Shown: positions 24,780 to 36,132 of the stretch, one piece after another
How positions within the stretch are numbered: position 1 is the stretch's first letter
Layout: every line of letters begins with the position of its first letter
Assembly: GCA_027563935.2 (NCBI GenBank)
Contig: CM050447.1
Span: 11,004,501-11,068,500, forward strand
DNA: 64,000 nucleotides
Reading direction: 5' to 3'
Source of the DNA: Costus lasius
Lineage: Eukaryota; Streptophyta; Magnoliopsida; Zingiberales; Costaceae
Position numbers and translations under genes: made by a program
Notes under the pieces: generated by a model
What the model was told of the DNA's origin: nothing
Databases searched by the model: none
Seen by the model: the letters and a program-made list of their open reading frames with translations, nothing else

Positions 24780-27030
24780 TCGCATCCTTGTTCCACATGT
24801 ATGAATGGCCATGGTGGACACTAAAGCCAATGCGTTTGTGTCTAATCAACTTATTGCTCAATTGGGCGTGCAAATCTTTGAGGCATCCGAATGAAGACAT
24901 TGAATGCCTTTGTACAGACAGTGATGGAAATCTCCAATTATCCTATTCAAATTGGACCATGGTGTAGAAGACGTGTCATGATCATTGTTGGATTACTTTG
25001 ATGGCATACTTGGCTTCAACTTCCATCAAACAAAAAGGTATTAGCAATTCCATATGTGAAAGTTATTTTCATTCAAGATGACAATAATTCTTGCTTTAGC
25101 TGAATGTCAATGGTAGGGTATGACAAGGACTGAGGAAAGTTATTCTACTTCTTACCATTGTTTTATACATAGCATTGATGTTAAGACCCTACCATAGCAT
25201 TGATGTTCTTGATCTATTGGTTGTTCAGTAGTTGTGGTGAAGGAGTATGACAACATGATCTACTTGAGCTACCAAAGGAGTTTCCTCCTTGGTTTGCCAT
25301 TGTTCATTCAACATAATTGATACCACACACGAGTATATTACCCTTTTCACACAATTCGTACAAAGATATTGCTTTTCGATACATTTAGGCTACAGTACTC
25401 TTCCGGGAGTAAAAAGATGACTTGCTATTTATTTGTGTGGATTACTAGTTTACTACATAGTGAACTAGGTAACAATGTAGAAATGTTACCTGATCCCTTT
25501 AATATAGACTTGATAGATCGAGTGGTGATTGTTTGCATCTTTGACAAGTTAGTTTTGTGTTTGAGTTGCTGTCATATTTGAATTGCTTCAAGAGGCAAGG
25601 CAAAGACATGTGACTCAGTATGGGTGATACAAATTCTTGCTTTTGTTGCCTGGTCTACTGAACATGAGGTCCTTTGTTGAGTGTGTAATTCATAGGGAAT
25701 GCCTTGAAGTTGTGGAACCACCACTTGTTTTTGAAGTATGAGAAATACAAATTTGTTTATGAGGAGAACTAGTTACTTGAGCATTTGATCATGCATGGTC
25801 AATAAGGTGGATCCTCAAAATTTGTTGCCATGGGGAATGACCTAATCCCTCATCATTGAAAAACCCATGTTTGTTTCTTGGATTAGTGAATTTATAGTAG
25901 TTCGTCTAAGGTTATTTGAAGATCATAACACCACTAACTAAGTTGAAGAAGGATCGACAATGGTTTTTGATTGATCGTAATCAGATTGCATTTGTCAAGT
26001 TGAAGAAGGCATTTCTGTTCAAGTATGAGCTTTGCCTTCTTGATTTTCAGTTGTCTTTCGAAGAGCATAGAAATGCCACTAACCAAGGCATTGGTTGCAT
26101 CATAGTGCAAGAGGGTTACATTCAAGGGTTTGCAAATTTAATCTTGTTAAATAGTTGTAGCACATGAGAAGACGGCTAAGTAGGTTTGATAGTGGGGTTC
26201 GTTTCTGTTGCCTTTAAGCTTAGAGAATTTATTTGCTTGGAGACTCAATTTGCAACCAAGATAGTGGTGAGTATTTTTTTTACATCAGAAGTTGTCAACT
26301 AAGCAAGTTTGATGACAAGAGTTGGATTGATACTTTTGCATCATTCTATGCCTTATCACAAGTAGAAGATGACTAGGCAACATGACTATTAGCATGTACC
26401 AAAAATGACATGACATATATCAAGCCTTGCTTCTATAGGTCAAAGGTTAAGTGTACATATTTCACTTGGATAGTGAAGGGTTGTTCATGCCAACAGCGAG
26501 TAGTTGTACATCTAACTAAGCGCAACTAGTTTTACATCTCTGCAGTTGAAAGACTATAGAGGGGGATTCTCCTGGGTAGGTCAAGGGGCATAAACATGTT
26601 ATATGGTACCTTTGGTATGATTTTGTTACCAATCAAATGTAAATATGTTTGTGTGTACACGTCTTATTACCAATATGACAAAATTTAGTATAACACACTC
26701 TAGTTTGAAATTCTCGGAGAAAGCTTCATACTCTTGGTGGTTTAAACTTGGCATGAGTACCCCCACAACACTTCAATGAGATCACTGAAACATTCAGGTG
26801 AGGGTGTTTTATAAGATACTTGCACTTGTAGTGCTATGAGTTAACATCGTGTGATAAGACCTCTACGAGTAGAGTCCATGACTTGGCTGAGTGTGTGGGC
26901 TTGAGTCATGGATATCAGATACTATATATTCTCTAAGTAAAGGCATGAGAAATATTAACATCAATTTAGTTGGGACTTCTATATTATGAATCTAGTGGAG
27001 TGACAAATGTCACTCTTGCTGATCATGAAA
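24780..27030 (+). pseudogene. Ty3/gypsy pol remnants (protease, reverse transcriptase, RNase H)
   Basis: MVDTKANAFVSNQLIAQLG at about 24811-24867 fits the gypsy protease (D-T/S-G-A-T-H-x-F replaced by DTKANAF). Near 25380-25445 the frame gives ATVLF and LLFICVDY, matching the reverse transcriptase stretch P-V-L-F-V-K-K-K-D-G-x-x-R-M-C-V-D-Y. At 25916-26160 ITPLTKLKKDRQWF, FVKLKKAF and GIGCIIVQEG match the end of reverse transcriptase into RNase H (P-L-T-x-L, G-x-G-A-V-L). From about 26330 integrase-like words (MPYHK, KMTWH) are too decayed to be sure of. Confidence 0.65.
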
Positions 27031-27049
27031 CTCACATTGGCACTTGGTG

Positions 27050-27290
27050 TCACGTCCCGGTCGGATCAGCTCTAAACTGGTGCTTATCCGTTGTCACAGG
27101 GTTATCCGACGGAACACCGGAGCGCGAACTACCTAGGGTTTCCAACCCAAAATTGAAAACCCTAACTCCCCGAACAATATTTATCCCCAAATTACAATTC
27201 ACTCGAAAAACCCTAATCCTAATTTAGGAATATCCGGAAAAAATCGAAACCCTAAATTGAATTACCTCTCTGGTCAACTCAACTTTGACC
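27050..27290 (+). repeat. Left terminal inverted repeat of the Mutator-like element
   Basis: Pairs with 29215-29464 reverse-complemented, roughly 75-80% by eye with small indels. It holds several AAACCCTAA telobox-like words (near 27157, 27206 and 27247) and a CTAGGGTTTCC. Confidence 0.8.
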
Positions 27291-27880
27291 AAGTCAAACC
27301 CCTAATTCGCCGTCAACGCCGTTGCGCCGCGCCGCCGTCGATTTAATTTCGACCGCTGACGTTTGCTGGCGTCAGCTGCCTCAATTCGTTCGCGAAATCA
27401 ACCTCCGCCTCGGTTCCGATTTTGACCCAGTCAAAATCGGAACAATCGTCCCATCGTCTTCAACCTCCCGCACCCGAAGCCGCCTGCTCTCAAGCTCCTT
27501 CCTCCACCGCGTCCTTCGTTGCCGGAGATGCTGGAACGGGCTGATAGGAAGAGTCGCCGGCCTCCTTTCAGCCTTCCGTCGACGACGCCAGACAGCTGTC
27601 TTCGGCTGTAGCTCGTTGCCGCCGTAAACACAGAAACAGGGGGGAGCAAGGATGAAAAGGAAAAGCTCGATTTATTACCAAATTCGATGCTTACAGAAAC
27701 TCTCAGTTGTCGCCCGCCGGCGTCCCTCTTCCCTCCCTCGCCGGAACCCACTGGTTCCGGTTACAATTCTCTCTTCCGAAGCTTCCCAAAGCTTCGTTTT
27801 ACCTCTACTCTCCTGATGGTGGAGGTCGACCGCTCGCCGCTTGAAGATGCTGATAAAGATCCCTTCTGCTCTGGAGCGGC

Positions 27881-27886
27881 TTTATA
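27881..27886 (-). promoter_or_regulatory. TATA box, outward to the left
   Basis: TATAAA on the minus strand (CTGCTATAAAGCCGCTCC) in GC-rich DNA. It drives, if active, towards the left terminus through a purine/pyrimidine-rich leader. Its mirror image is at 28590. Confidence 0.5.
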
Positions 27887-28589
27887 GCAGAGGATCCGCC
27901 GCCTCTTGCCGTTTCTCTCCCGCGATTAGGGCGCCGAGCATCCGCCCTTCTCACGTTTATCTGCATCGCCCGCGAGCCTCCGTCCGTTTCGCTTGCACGC
28001 ATTAATGTCGCCATCGTCTTCCGCTTCCGGGTCGTCCGCCGCGTCCAGTCCGGTTCCCCCGCGCCGCCTGCGGCTATAAGTGTCGTCCGCGACCGATTCT
28101 TCCGGTGTGCGCGTCGCGTGAGGACGATGGCACGCGGGTGAAATCGGGTCAATGCCCCCTGTTGACCGTGATGTGTCCCAATTCGGCCTCTGCTTCCTGC
28201 ATTCGTCACACAGGCTTGGGCTATTGCTTGGCCCAATGGGCTTTGGGCCGGACCGGCTGAACCGGGGCCTGGGATTTCCGGTTCGGCCCATGCCCAAATC
28301 ATGACCCAAGCCTAAAATCCAAGCCACACGGAGAAAGACGTGCGGCCCGGACGCGAGATGCAAACGCGTTGCCACGGTCGCCTTTCCCGCGCGACTCGGA
28401 CGCGGAAGACGCTGAGGCAATCTCGACTTAGCCTTCAACGCAGCTTCAGCGGGAGATGCGGACAACGGCGACGCATCTGGAGGCGGCATGCGAAAGGCGG
28501 ACGGCGAGACTCGCGGAGCGGAAGAAGCGGCGTCGGACGAAGCAAAGGCGAGTGACGCGGGAGAAGAAGAGGAGTCGGCGGACTTCCTC

Positions 28590-28595
28590 TATAAA
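28590..28595 (+). promoter_or_regulatory. TATA box, outward to the right
   Basis: TCCTCTATAAAGCGGATC in GC-rich DNA, followed by a leader rich in GAGAG words and AATAAA at 28804-28809. It is about 874 bp from the right end, nearly symmetric with the box at 27881. Confidence 0.5.
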
Positions 28596-29214
28596 GCGGA
28601 TCATCGAGCGGGCGAAGGGGATTCGGCAGCGAGCAGCCACCAAGAGTCCAGAGAGCAGAGAGCGATTGAGAAGAGAGATCGGAGAGAGTAGGGAGAGATC
28701 CGACAAGCGGATCAACGAGTGACTGTGAGTCGGCGGCAGAGTCTGCCGCCGGCGTGAGTGAAAAAGAGGAGAGGTAGGGGTTTTGTACTCGTCTTTGAAG
28801 AGGAATAAAGAGAGAAAGTTTTCCCCTGCATCTACCATCTGTTCCGGCATCTCCATCCCATTCTTCTCAGGCGAGTCTCGGTGTTTCTGATTGGTGCTTC
28901 GTGTGTTCCAGCAGCAGGCGGCTGTCGACGACGCGAGACCAAGGGAGGAAGGCAGACCTCCCTGTTGGGACATTTCTCCCTTGGCGAGCCGAGCGCAGGC
29001 GGCGCTCAGGGAAGAGGGCGGCACTGGCAAGCGCTCGAGCTCGGGCGGAAGAAGGCGACGATCGGGCGTTCGAAACGAGGAGACGACCGGGTCAACGAAA
29101 TCGAAGCGCAAATTCGATTTCACGATTCGGGATTTGGGTAACTGACGTCGGTGCGACGTTAGTGAAGGTGGATTTCGGCGAGTGCGGCGAAGCGGCGGAT
29201 TTTGACTTTCCCGG

Positions 29215-29464
29215 TCAAAATCAAAAGTTTGACAAGAGGTATTCTAATTTAGGATTTTCGGATTTCTGAATTAGGGTTAGGGTTTTCCGATCCTTTCTGT
29301 GTGATTTGTAATTTGGGGATAAAAAGTGAGCGGGGAACTAGGGTTTCAAATTCGGGGGTGAGATTTGCCCGGAAACCCTAGCGCGATCACGTTCCGGTGT
29401 TCCGCCAGACTACCCTGAGACAGCGGTTAAGCACCGGTTCAGGGTCGATCCGATCGGGACGTGA
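29215..29464 (-). repeat. Right terminal inverted repeat of the Mutator-like element
   Basis: Mirror of the left arm. It includes TTAGGGTTAGGGTTTT at 29271-29286 and CTAGGGTTTCA at about 29339, the same telobox-like words seen in the left arm. Confidence 0.8.
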
Positions 29465-29949
29465 CACTTGGTATGCAAGTGAGTTGGTAATGCAAGTCGA
29501 ACGCATGGGTTAGTGGGTTCAACTAGACAGTAGCATGTTGGAGTTTTAAAGTTTTAAAACATTAAGTAATCAAGCATTTGGGCACAATTGAAATGGGTAT
29601 GAGGTAAGGACATGCACAAATGTAGAGGCGTAATCACGTGGATGATACGCGACTCAATTGTGAACAAGCAGGAATAGTTGCAAGCAATTGTTGGATGAAA
29701 ATTTAAACTACCACCAAGATTTGATGTTTTTGAATATGGACAATTAGGAGGCTCATTCAACCCTTTAAATTCTATATAGATGACCCTTGGCCTACAACAA
29801 AGGGATTATCAACACCAATTTCGAGAGTTGATGGCCATACAAAGCTATGGAGTCAATAAGGTGAGCAACGTGTTATCTAAATGAAGACAAGTGACTATGC
29901 AGTGTGAGTTTTCCTCCAGCGAGGCAATTGTAATTCTTCTCAAGATTTA

Positions 29950-30345
29950 GGGTCTATTTGGTAATAGCTTTATAATTATGCACTGTTGTACTGTGCTTGT
30001 GCTGTACTGCGTTGCACTATCAAAATTTATAAGATGTTTGGTTAATAATTTTTTAATTATTATAAAAAATTAAAATAATAAATAAATATTTATTTTAAAT
30101 TATTTAAAATAATAAATATATTTTATTTTTCTTTAGTATTAAGATTTTAACTATTTAAAATAATAATATTTAAAATTTTAAATAAAATCATATGAATTAC
30201 TTTTTTTGAGAAGCAGAAGCTGCAAAAGTACCAAATTGTAGTTTTTCTAACTTCTACTTTTTTACTGTTTTTTTCTGTTTCTACTTTTCATTATCAAACA
30301 ATTTTCTAACTGCTTTCTACTTGAAAGCTGCTTAAAATCAGCCTA
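29950..30345 (+). mobile_element. MITE copy A (right end lost), inside the gypsy 3' LTR
   Basis: Starts GGGTCTATTTGGTAATAGC and runs through CTTTATAATTATGC, CACTATCAAAATTTATAAGA and an AT-rich core to GCTGCTTAAAATCAG. It is the reverse complement of the element at 39937-40306. The terminal 15-20 bases of the right end are missing, where a 47-bp tandem duplication begins. Confidence 0.65.
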
Positions 30346-30434
30346 CTATGTACTAGTTTAAGACGTTATAAATAAGAATGTTTGTCTGCCTACTATGTAC
30401 TAGTTTGAGACATTATAAATAAGAATGTCTATCT
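30341..30434 (+). repeat. Tandem duplication of 47 bp
   Basis: GCCTACTATGTACTAGTTT... at 30341 is repeated from 30388 with three or four changes. Confidence 0.8.
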
Positions 30435-30436
30435 GA

Positions 30437-30735
30437 ACTGAACTAAGATAAAATTTTTGGTTTGGTTAAATTTAAATTATTTTAGTTCAATATTAAGTTC
30501 TAACACCAATGAGTTGAACTAAATAAATCAAAATTTAAATATTTTTTAATTTTATATAAATAATTATATTATAATATTATTTTATTTAATCAATAATGAA
30601 ATAATAATATAAATATTTAAAATGTTTACAAATATTTTTTTTAAAAAAAATTTGATTTTCAATTGAATTGAGCCAAACCAAACCTAAGTTTTTTAGTTTG
30701 ATTTTGATTTAATTTTTTCCCGAGTTGAACAGGGC
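30437..30735. repeat. AT-rich segment with GGTTTGGTT/AACCAAACC ends
   Basis: The left part has TTTTTGGTTTGGTT and the right part GAGCCAAACCAAACC, in a context like the 48881-49320 element. It may be a second hAT-like MITE within the gypsy 3' LTR; the termini are not clear. Confidence 0.35.
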
Positions 30736-31285
30736 TAGCGATAGGTATCAACACACTATATATTGGAACAATCTTTATTGGTATGTTTGTGTCAATATGC
30801 TTAGTATGGAGTGCTTCAAGATTGGGACAATATATCAACGTCGAGATTGAAATTTTTTATTCTTTTTCTTAGAGTTAATTTAAATTTTCTTAGCTATTTA
30901 ATCAATTTTCTTTGTGTCTTGTTTTTAAGCTTGTATTTTTTTATGGTTCTGCAATTAATGTAATGTTCTGAGACCACACCATAAATGATGTAGGATTCCC
31001 CTTACCTTGGGAACCTCGATTTGTTGTAGATTGACAAGTCTAGGTGTTAACAACATATCTCATTTTTCCTTTAAGTTAAAAATTTAAAGATATGTGATTT
31101 ATGTCATGATATGATTATTCAGTAAGTATCTCTTGTTGAATGCGTGGGAAAAGTGGTGCTGTAAAATAACAGTTTCCTTCTTGCATACAAGTGATCATGT
31201 GCTACTCGATTCATGCACTCGAGAAATTTTGCTTTAGTATGCTTGCTAGTGGTAATAGTTGCTTGTGGTGCATGAAAAAGACACC

Positions 31286-31473
31286 GGGTGCATTTGGCAT
31301 AGCTTCTGGGCTACTTTTGTTGGCTGCAAAAGTTATTTTTGAGAAGTTGACTTGTTTGGCTATCAACTTCTGTATTAATTTAACACACCACTTAGCTTTT
31401 CCAACAAACTATTTTTCAATCAGCACATTGTCAACCAGTAAAAGCTAAAAGCTTCAATTATACCAAACACACC
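31286..31473. mobile_element. Tourist-like MITE, copy 1
   Basis: The left end is GGGTGCATTTGGCATAGCTT; the right end reverse-complemented is GGTGTGTTTGGTATAATTG. The inside reads CAAAAGTTA, GTTTGGCTATCAACTTCTG and CAGTAAAAGCTAAAAGCTTC, matching copy 2 at 34404. Confidence 0.65.
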
Positions 31474-32471
31474 TACAGTTGTTGCATGCCAGTGGGGAGA
31501 GGTATTGCTAGGTATGACGATGGTAGATTTCCAAGTGGGTTGGCCTTTGGAGAAATTGTTCGAAGTAAAGAGCGCTGACATTTCAGTTGGTGGTTTGGGG
31601 TTTGCGCAAGGACAAGGAAAAAATGATTACGACCCTGATGGAGCCACAGAAGACCGCTGCAGGCGGATTAAGTAACAAAGGGGAACAACAGTTGGGCGTG
31701 TGTGACGGCAGAGCTGCAGCAGTCAATAGAAGAGAGAAAAACTAAAATGGTCATAGTAGTTCTTCAAAATTGATGTGGAGGAAAAAAATAATATATTTTG
31801 GTACAGCGTTGAGAAACTGAACAAATGGCATTTTATGTTAATCTGTTGCATGGTAGATATTTGTAAACAAAGAACAAGGCCTATTATTCTGTTAATACAC
31901 AAGGTAGCTTTCATGATAAACAAACTCTATCAAAACGAGTTCAATAATGTAGATGCACTAGTACTAGAGTCTCATTATCAATTATTACTAAGCGTTATAT
32001 GCATGTTCAGAGAGATAGACAGTAGTTGGGTATTCATGTCCAGATAGCTCGAACTGTGAATCTTACAATTGCTAGTGTCTTGTAAATGCATCCGAAGACC
32101 CAAGGTGCTACGGGTTATAAATATCTCACCTAGTTCTTTTAGCCTTGCACCCAACTTTTGGTAATAAGATTTTCTATCTAGTATTTAGGACATCGTGGCA
32201 TGAAAATGTTTGCTATCATATTTGTTCTGCAACTTTGATATTTTTTTTTTTAATCTATAGCTTTGGTCTCAAATTTCAAAGTAATTTGTCGTTGTTTATA
32301 TTTGTGAAAGTATAAATATGAAAAAAAATCATTTAATATGTTAGAGAAGAATGTATGACGGAACTGCTCTATTAGAAGTTGAATGCGATGACAGGTTGAA
32401 CCTTGTTCGTAGTTAAGTGAACAATTTGTTTATGACTGACATCTGAAATGAAATTCTACGTTACTGTTTGT

Positions 32472-32605
32472 TTCACTCTCTTAAGTTTAACTATATATAG
32501 GACTCATCAAAAGTATTCCTTCTTCCTTCATATGTATTCCTTCACTCTCTTAAGTTTAACTATATATAGGACTCGTCACTCTCTTGAGTTTAGCTATGTA
32601 TTCCT
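32472..32605 (+). repeat. Tandem repeat of about 69 bp, two copies plus a partial third
   Basis: TTCACTCTCTTAAGTTTAAC followed by TATATATAGGACTC occurs at 32472 and 32541. A third, degenerate copy (CACTCTCTTGAGTTTAGC) starts at about 32577. Confidence 0.8.
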
Positions 32606-34403
32606 TCATATGATTCTGGAAAGCAGACATTGTTCAGTACAAAAGTATTACAAAATTCTTTTTTCATTTGTTGTCCTCAAGCACACAATATGTATGTTGT
32701 AGACTGAATGTGGATTTTAATATTTTTTTCAGATAATTCTTCATTACGCTCATGCAATTTTAACCATTTTCACATGCTTTTTACAGTTTAAAACTAACAT
32801 GAGCAGTGTAACTAATCCACTAACGTCCTCACTTCTGACATTTATATACAGTAAACAGAATGTAATTGACAAATCAGTTGTTTCCAGTTATTCCCGCTGT
32901 GGGAAAACTTTAATTTGAAGGCACTGTATGTTTTATCATGTTTTTCCCACCTGATTTATGAGAGGATCTATAGCAATTAGAATTTGAGCGGGAAGTATCT
33001 TGGTATCTCCTGTGTCATACTACAAATTTCTATTTGGGGGATTATTTTATGTTTTAATGTCACAAACTCGTGCACTTGAATACTACTAACGCTTTTTACT
33101 CTTTGGCATGTTCTTTGCATTTCATGCTACGTAATTTGAATGTTTAAATGTTAAAATATAGAATGCCCGATGCAATACTAGTATTCAAATATTTTTCTTT
33201 TATGGCTGCAAGGAATTCCAGGCAGATTCATGAATGAATTCCAACTAGTATTTTTACAAAAAAATTAAGGAGGATACTATCGGATTTGTAGTGACAGAGT
33301 ATTCAGCAATACCTGCAGAGGATACTATTCTATTTCTTTGACTTCAGATCGCGGATTCATGAACCAGGTGGAAAATATTTGTCTTGTACCATCTGACTTA
33401 CTTTTCTTTACAGCTCCATTTTCGGCCTGATCTAATTTATTCCTTATCGGCCACTGTCATTATCCTCTGGCCAATTGCCTGCCATATATTCAGTGTCATT
33501 ATAAAATACATTGATAAAACAATCAATGGGAAATGGGAATCGCCTCATTACTGCAATTTGTACCCTTCCAAAATCATAAATTTAATTCAAGAATAAGCAA
33601 GAAAATATGGGTTTACCTCTTCTTGGAACCTCTACAGCATAAGGCGCTTCTGTTCAAGGTTTGCAGAATACGGATCCAGCAGCGTGTTTGAGGTTAATTG
33701 CAGACTGGGTGCCAAGTGTTACCAGAGGAAGTTTTTCGTAAGGGAGGGTAAGATTTTGAACCTTGCTTCATTCCCCATATCTGTATGGTGGGAGTCAATG
33801 AATTATATATTGTGTAAGTTTTTTTTAGAAGTTCAACAATTCAATTCCTTAAACTCCATCTATGAGAAACAGGACTATGAATATGTAATGGTAAGGACTT
33901 GAAAAGAGTTCTTTGCATTCCACTAGTTAGCAATCACAAGCCAAGCTCCCCATGTTATCTTGAGCTTCCCTAAGAAATAATGTATATTTCACTAAGAACG
34001 ACAATACCACAATTCCTGATCCCATACTAGGACTTGTTCGATTCCATGCATTGAGCAACAAAATAGTGCCCAAAATATTATCTAGAAGCCTGGAAATGTA
34101 AAGGCACACTTTCTATATAAAATTAAGAAAAGCAAGATTCTCACATGCTCTATTGCTACTAAAAAAGCTCGGCAAATGTATTGATATAGCATTGCTGGTA
34201 CTCCTAGACTAGTAATCTTCTTGTACAGTTATCCAAAACAACTTTTGAGTTTTTTTTACCATTAAAGTCTAGAAGGTTTTTATAATTGAACAGAAACGCA
34301 CATTTAAGAATTAGAATTTATTTCTCATTTTATATCGGATAAATAAATGATACTATCATTGTGTTTGACTAGATCACTTACAAATTAGTTTTATAGGAAC
34401 ATT

Positions 34404-34668
34404 GGGTGCGTTTGGTGCAGCTTTTTAACTGCTTCTGCTGGTTACAAAAGTAAAATTTTATAAGCTGGAATGTTTGGTTGTCAACTTCTGAGTTTGGAAC
34501 CTAGAAGCAACTGCTTTTTTGAGAAGCTATTTTCCCCATACTTATGGCTAGCCAAAGCTACTGGTTGATTAAAAAATTAATTTTACTAAACACCTTAAAA
34601 TTTTGTTAGCTAATTTATTTTCAACGAGCCAGCAAAAGCTAAAAGTTTCAGCTATGCCAAACAGACCC
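34404..34668. mobile_element. Tourist-like MITE, copy 2, with ATT target duplication
   Basis: The left end is GGGTGCGTTTGGTGCAGCTT; the right end reverse-complemented is GGGTCTGTTTGGCATAGCTG. ATT flanks both sides (34401-34403, 34669-34671), a 3-bp duplication as made by PIF/Harbinger transposases. It is about 265 bp with no coding capacity. Confidence 0.75.
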
Positions 34669-36012
34669 ATTATCATCTCTAAACCACCCAATTAGTTAGT
34701 TCTCTTATTATCATTTATGTAGCTAGGATTATAGAAACTCTATCTCATTCAAAATCTATTTTTGCCATCGGAAATAAAATTTTTATTTAGAAATTTATGC
34801 ATGATATAGTTTTTGTAACTATAAAGTTGTCTTTCTTTGCTAGGGACAATTCTAGCTCTTCTACCTCACTTGATTCTACATAAAACTGCTCTAAGCCTAT
34901 CTTCTTTCAGTGTCATTTGGTTTTATTACATATGACCCTAAGTTAAAAGTTAATTTTCTATATAGGACTCCTTTCACATTAGATGAACACTAGAGTGGCA
35001 TTTGGGTGGGAGGCTCCTTCATTAGTCTATTTTCTTTAAGGTAGTTTCTGAAGATAGCTGTTCAATAAAGCATGATAAATCTCAATGTAACTAATTAAGG
35101 GCTTGGATCGGCTCTCTAGATTCTTGTTGGTTAAAATCAATAATCATAATGCTCTCACTACCCATACATCTAAATGTGTTGCAACCTTTCTATGCAAGTA
35201 TTCAAATGGGTCAACTTGCTTCCAGAGGTTAGTCTTTCTTTAGTTGTTGTAGTCTTCCCATACTTCATTCTATACAAGTAAAATTTTCACAGTGAATTGG
35301 GCCTTATTCTAAACTTCATTGCATCGGACTGTGCCTATTTGGTCAACCATATTAGTAATAGTCAAAATCCTCTTTCAAGATTTTGAGAATTTATTGTCAT
35401 GGAAGAAATTAAATATACCAATGTACTGGAGATCTGTGCAACAAGTATGATGTAGCTTTTTTTTGCAAGCATAGAAATACTTGGGCTATTTTTTTTAAGG
35501 AAAAAATAAGTGATTTTTAAAAACTAAAGTGACCAAATGATATTTAATTCGATCTTCGTATACCTAAATTCTTTATCATATAAATAAGTAGTTGCTATTT
35601 TTTTCTAGCTCTAATGTCTAATTATTACATTTTCACTAAAATTTAGATATTGAAAATATTTTCCATAAGAAAGCCAGAACAACCATTAACTATTGTTTTA
35701 TGTTTACTTGTGCTTAAAATCAAATTTAGAATTTGCCCTTGCGTTTATTTCCTCTCCCACTTTTCTTATTGCAGAACATCGCGTGCTCATGAGGCCAATG
35801 GTGTAGCACGAGCCATCTCCCTACATCCACGTGCTTGGAACGAGCCAGTATGCGACTAACACCACAGAGCATTTCAATTATTGAATTCTCTCGTTTATTT
35901 TATTTTATTTATTTTAAAAGCTCATGTCTCCTTGACTAAAATTCTTCGATTCGCTCATTGGGCTAAAACTAGTGTCTTGATAACTCAAAAGATCAATTAA
36001 AAGTCAACGCAT

Positions 36013-36132
36013 TACCCCTGTCTCTAATTATGTACTCAAATTAAAAAAAAAAAAGTCAATCGGTTGACTAAAAAAAATTATCATCTTGAATTATGAGATC
36101 CAATGTTGGATTTTAATTGGAGACAGGTGTGC
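36013..36132. repeat. Short inverted-repeat element, possible MITE
   Basis: ACCCCTGTCTCTAATTA on the left pairs with TTTTAATTGGAGACAGGTGT on the right, about 120 bp apart. No target duplication is evident. Confidence 0.4.

Larger units (their letters stand above)
27050..29464. mobile_element. Mutator-like element with long diverged inverted arms and outward promoters
   Basis: The left terminus is TCACGTCCCGGTCGGATC and the right terminus reverse-complemented is TCACGTCCCGATCGGATC (one mismatch in 18). A 9-bp duplication flanks it: CACTTGGTG (27041-27049) and CACTTGGTA (29465-29473), the size made by Mutator transposases. Inverted similarity runs on for at least 230 bp (for example GGCGGAACACCGGA, CTAGGGTTTCC, TTATCCCCAAATTACAA, AATACCTCT) and, more weakly, to near 27900 and 28560. 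The interior is GC-rich. TATAAA boxes at 27881-27886 (minus) and 28590-28595 (plus) lie about 836 and 874 bp from the two ends and both point outward. No transposase is encoded, so it is non-autonomous. Whether the core is a captured gene (Pack-MULE) cannot be decided here. Confidence 0.82.
19130..30985 (+). mobile_element. Ancient Ty3/gypsy LTR retrotransposon, broken by later insertions
   Basis: Two diverged regions of the same orientation act as LTRs: about 19130-19665 and about 29510-30985 (the latter enlarged by insertions). Shared ordered words include TGGACAATTAGG, TTCATTCAACCCTTT, CTATATA(A/G)ATGACCCTTGG, TAGAGTTGATTTA/TAGAGTTAATTTA and AATGT(T)CT(A/G)GGAC/GAGACCAC. Between them, in plus orientation and in the usual pol order, are remnants of protease (about 24810-25060), reverse transcriptase (about 25370-25600) and RNase H (about 25916-26170). 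Everything is full of stops. The copia element at 20401-24588 and the Mutator-like element at 27050-29464 are inserted within it. Exact termini and a target duplication cannot be placed. Confidence 0.7.

Noticed and set aside
27805..28489. 165- and 187-codon minus-strand frames in the core of the Mutator-like element
   Set aside because: Two overlapping frames of Arg/Pro/Ala-rich peptide with no family pattern; they look like GC bias. A captured gene fragment is not excluded but is not shown.
28446..29269. Open frames on both strands of the right arm (225, 122, 86 and 88 codons)
   Set aside because: Overlapping frames in four readings at once are typical of GC-rich inverted arms; none has a recognisable domain.
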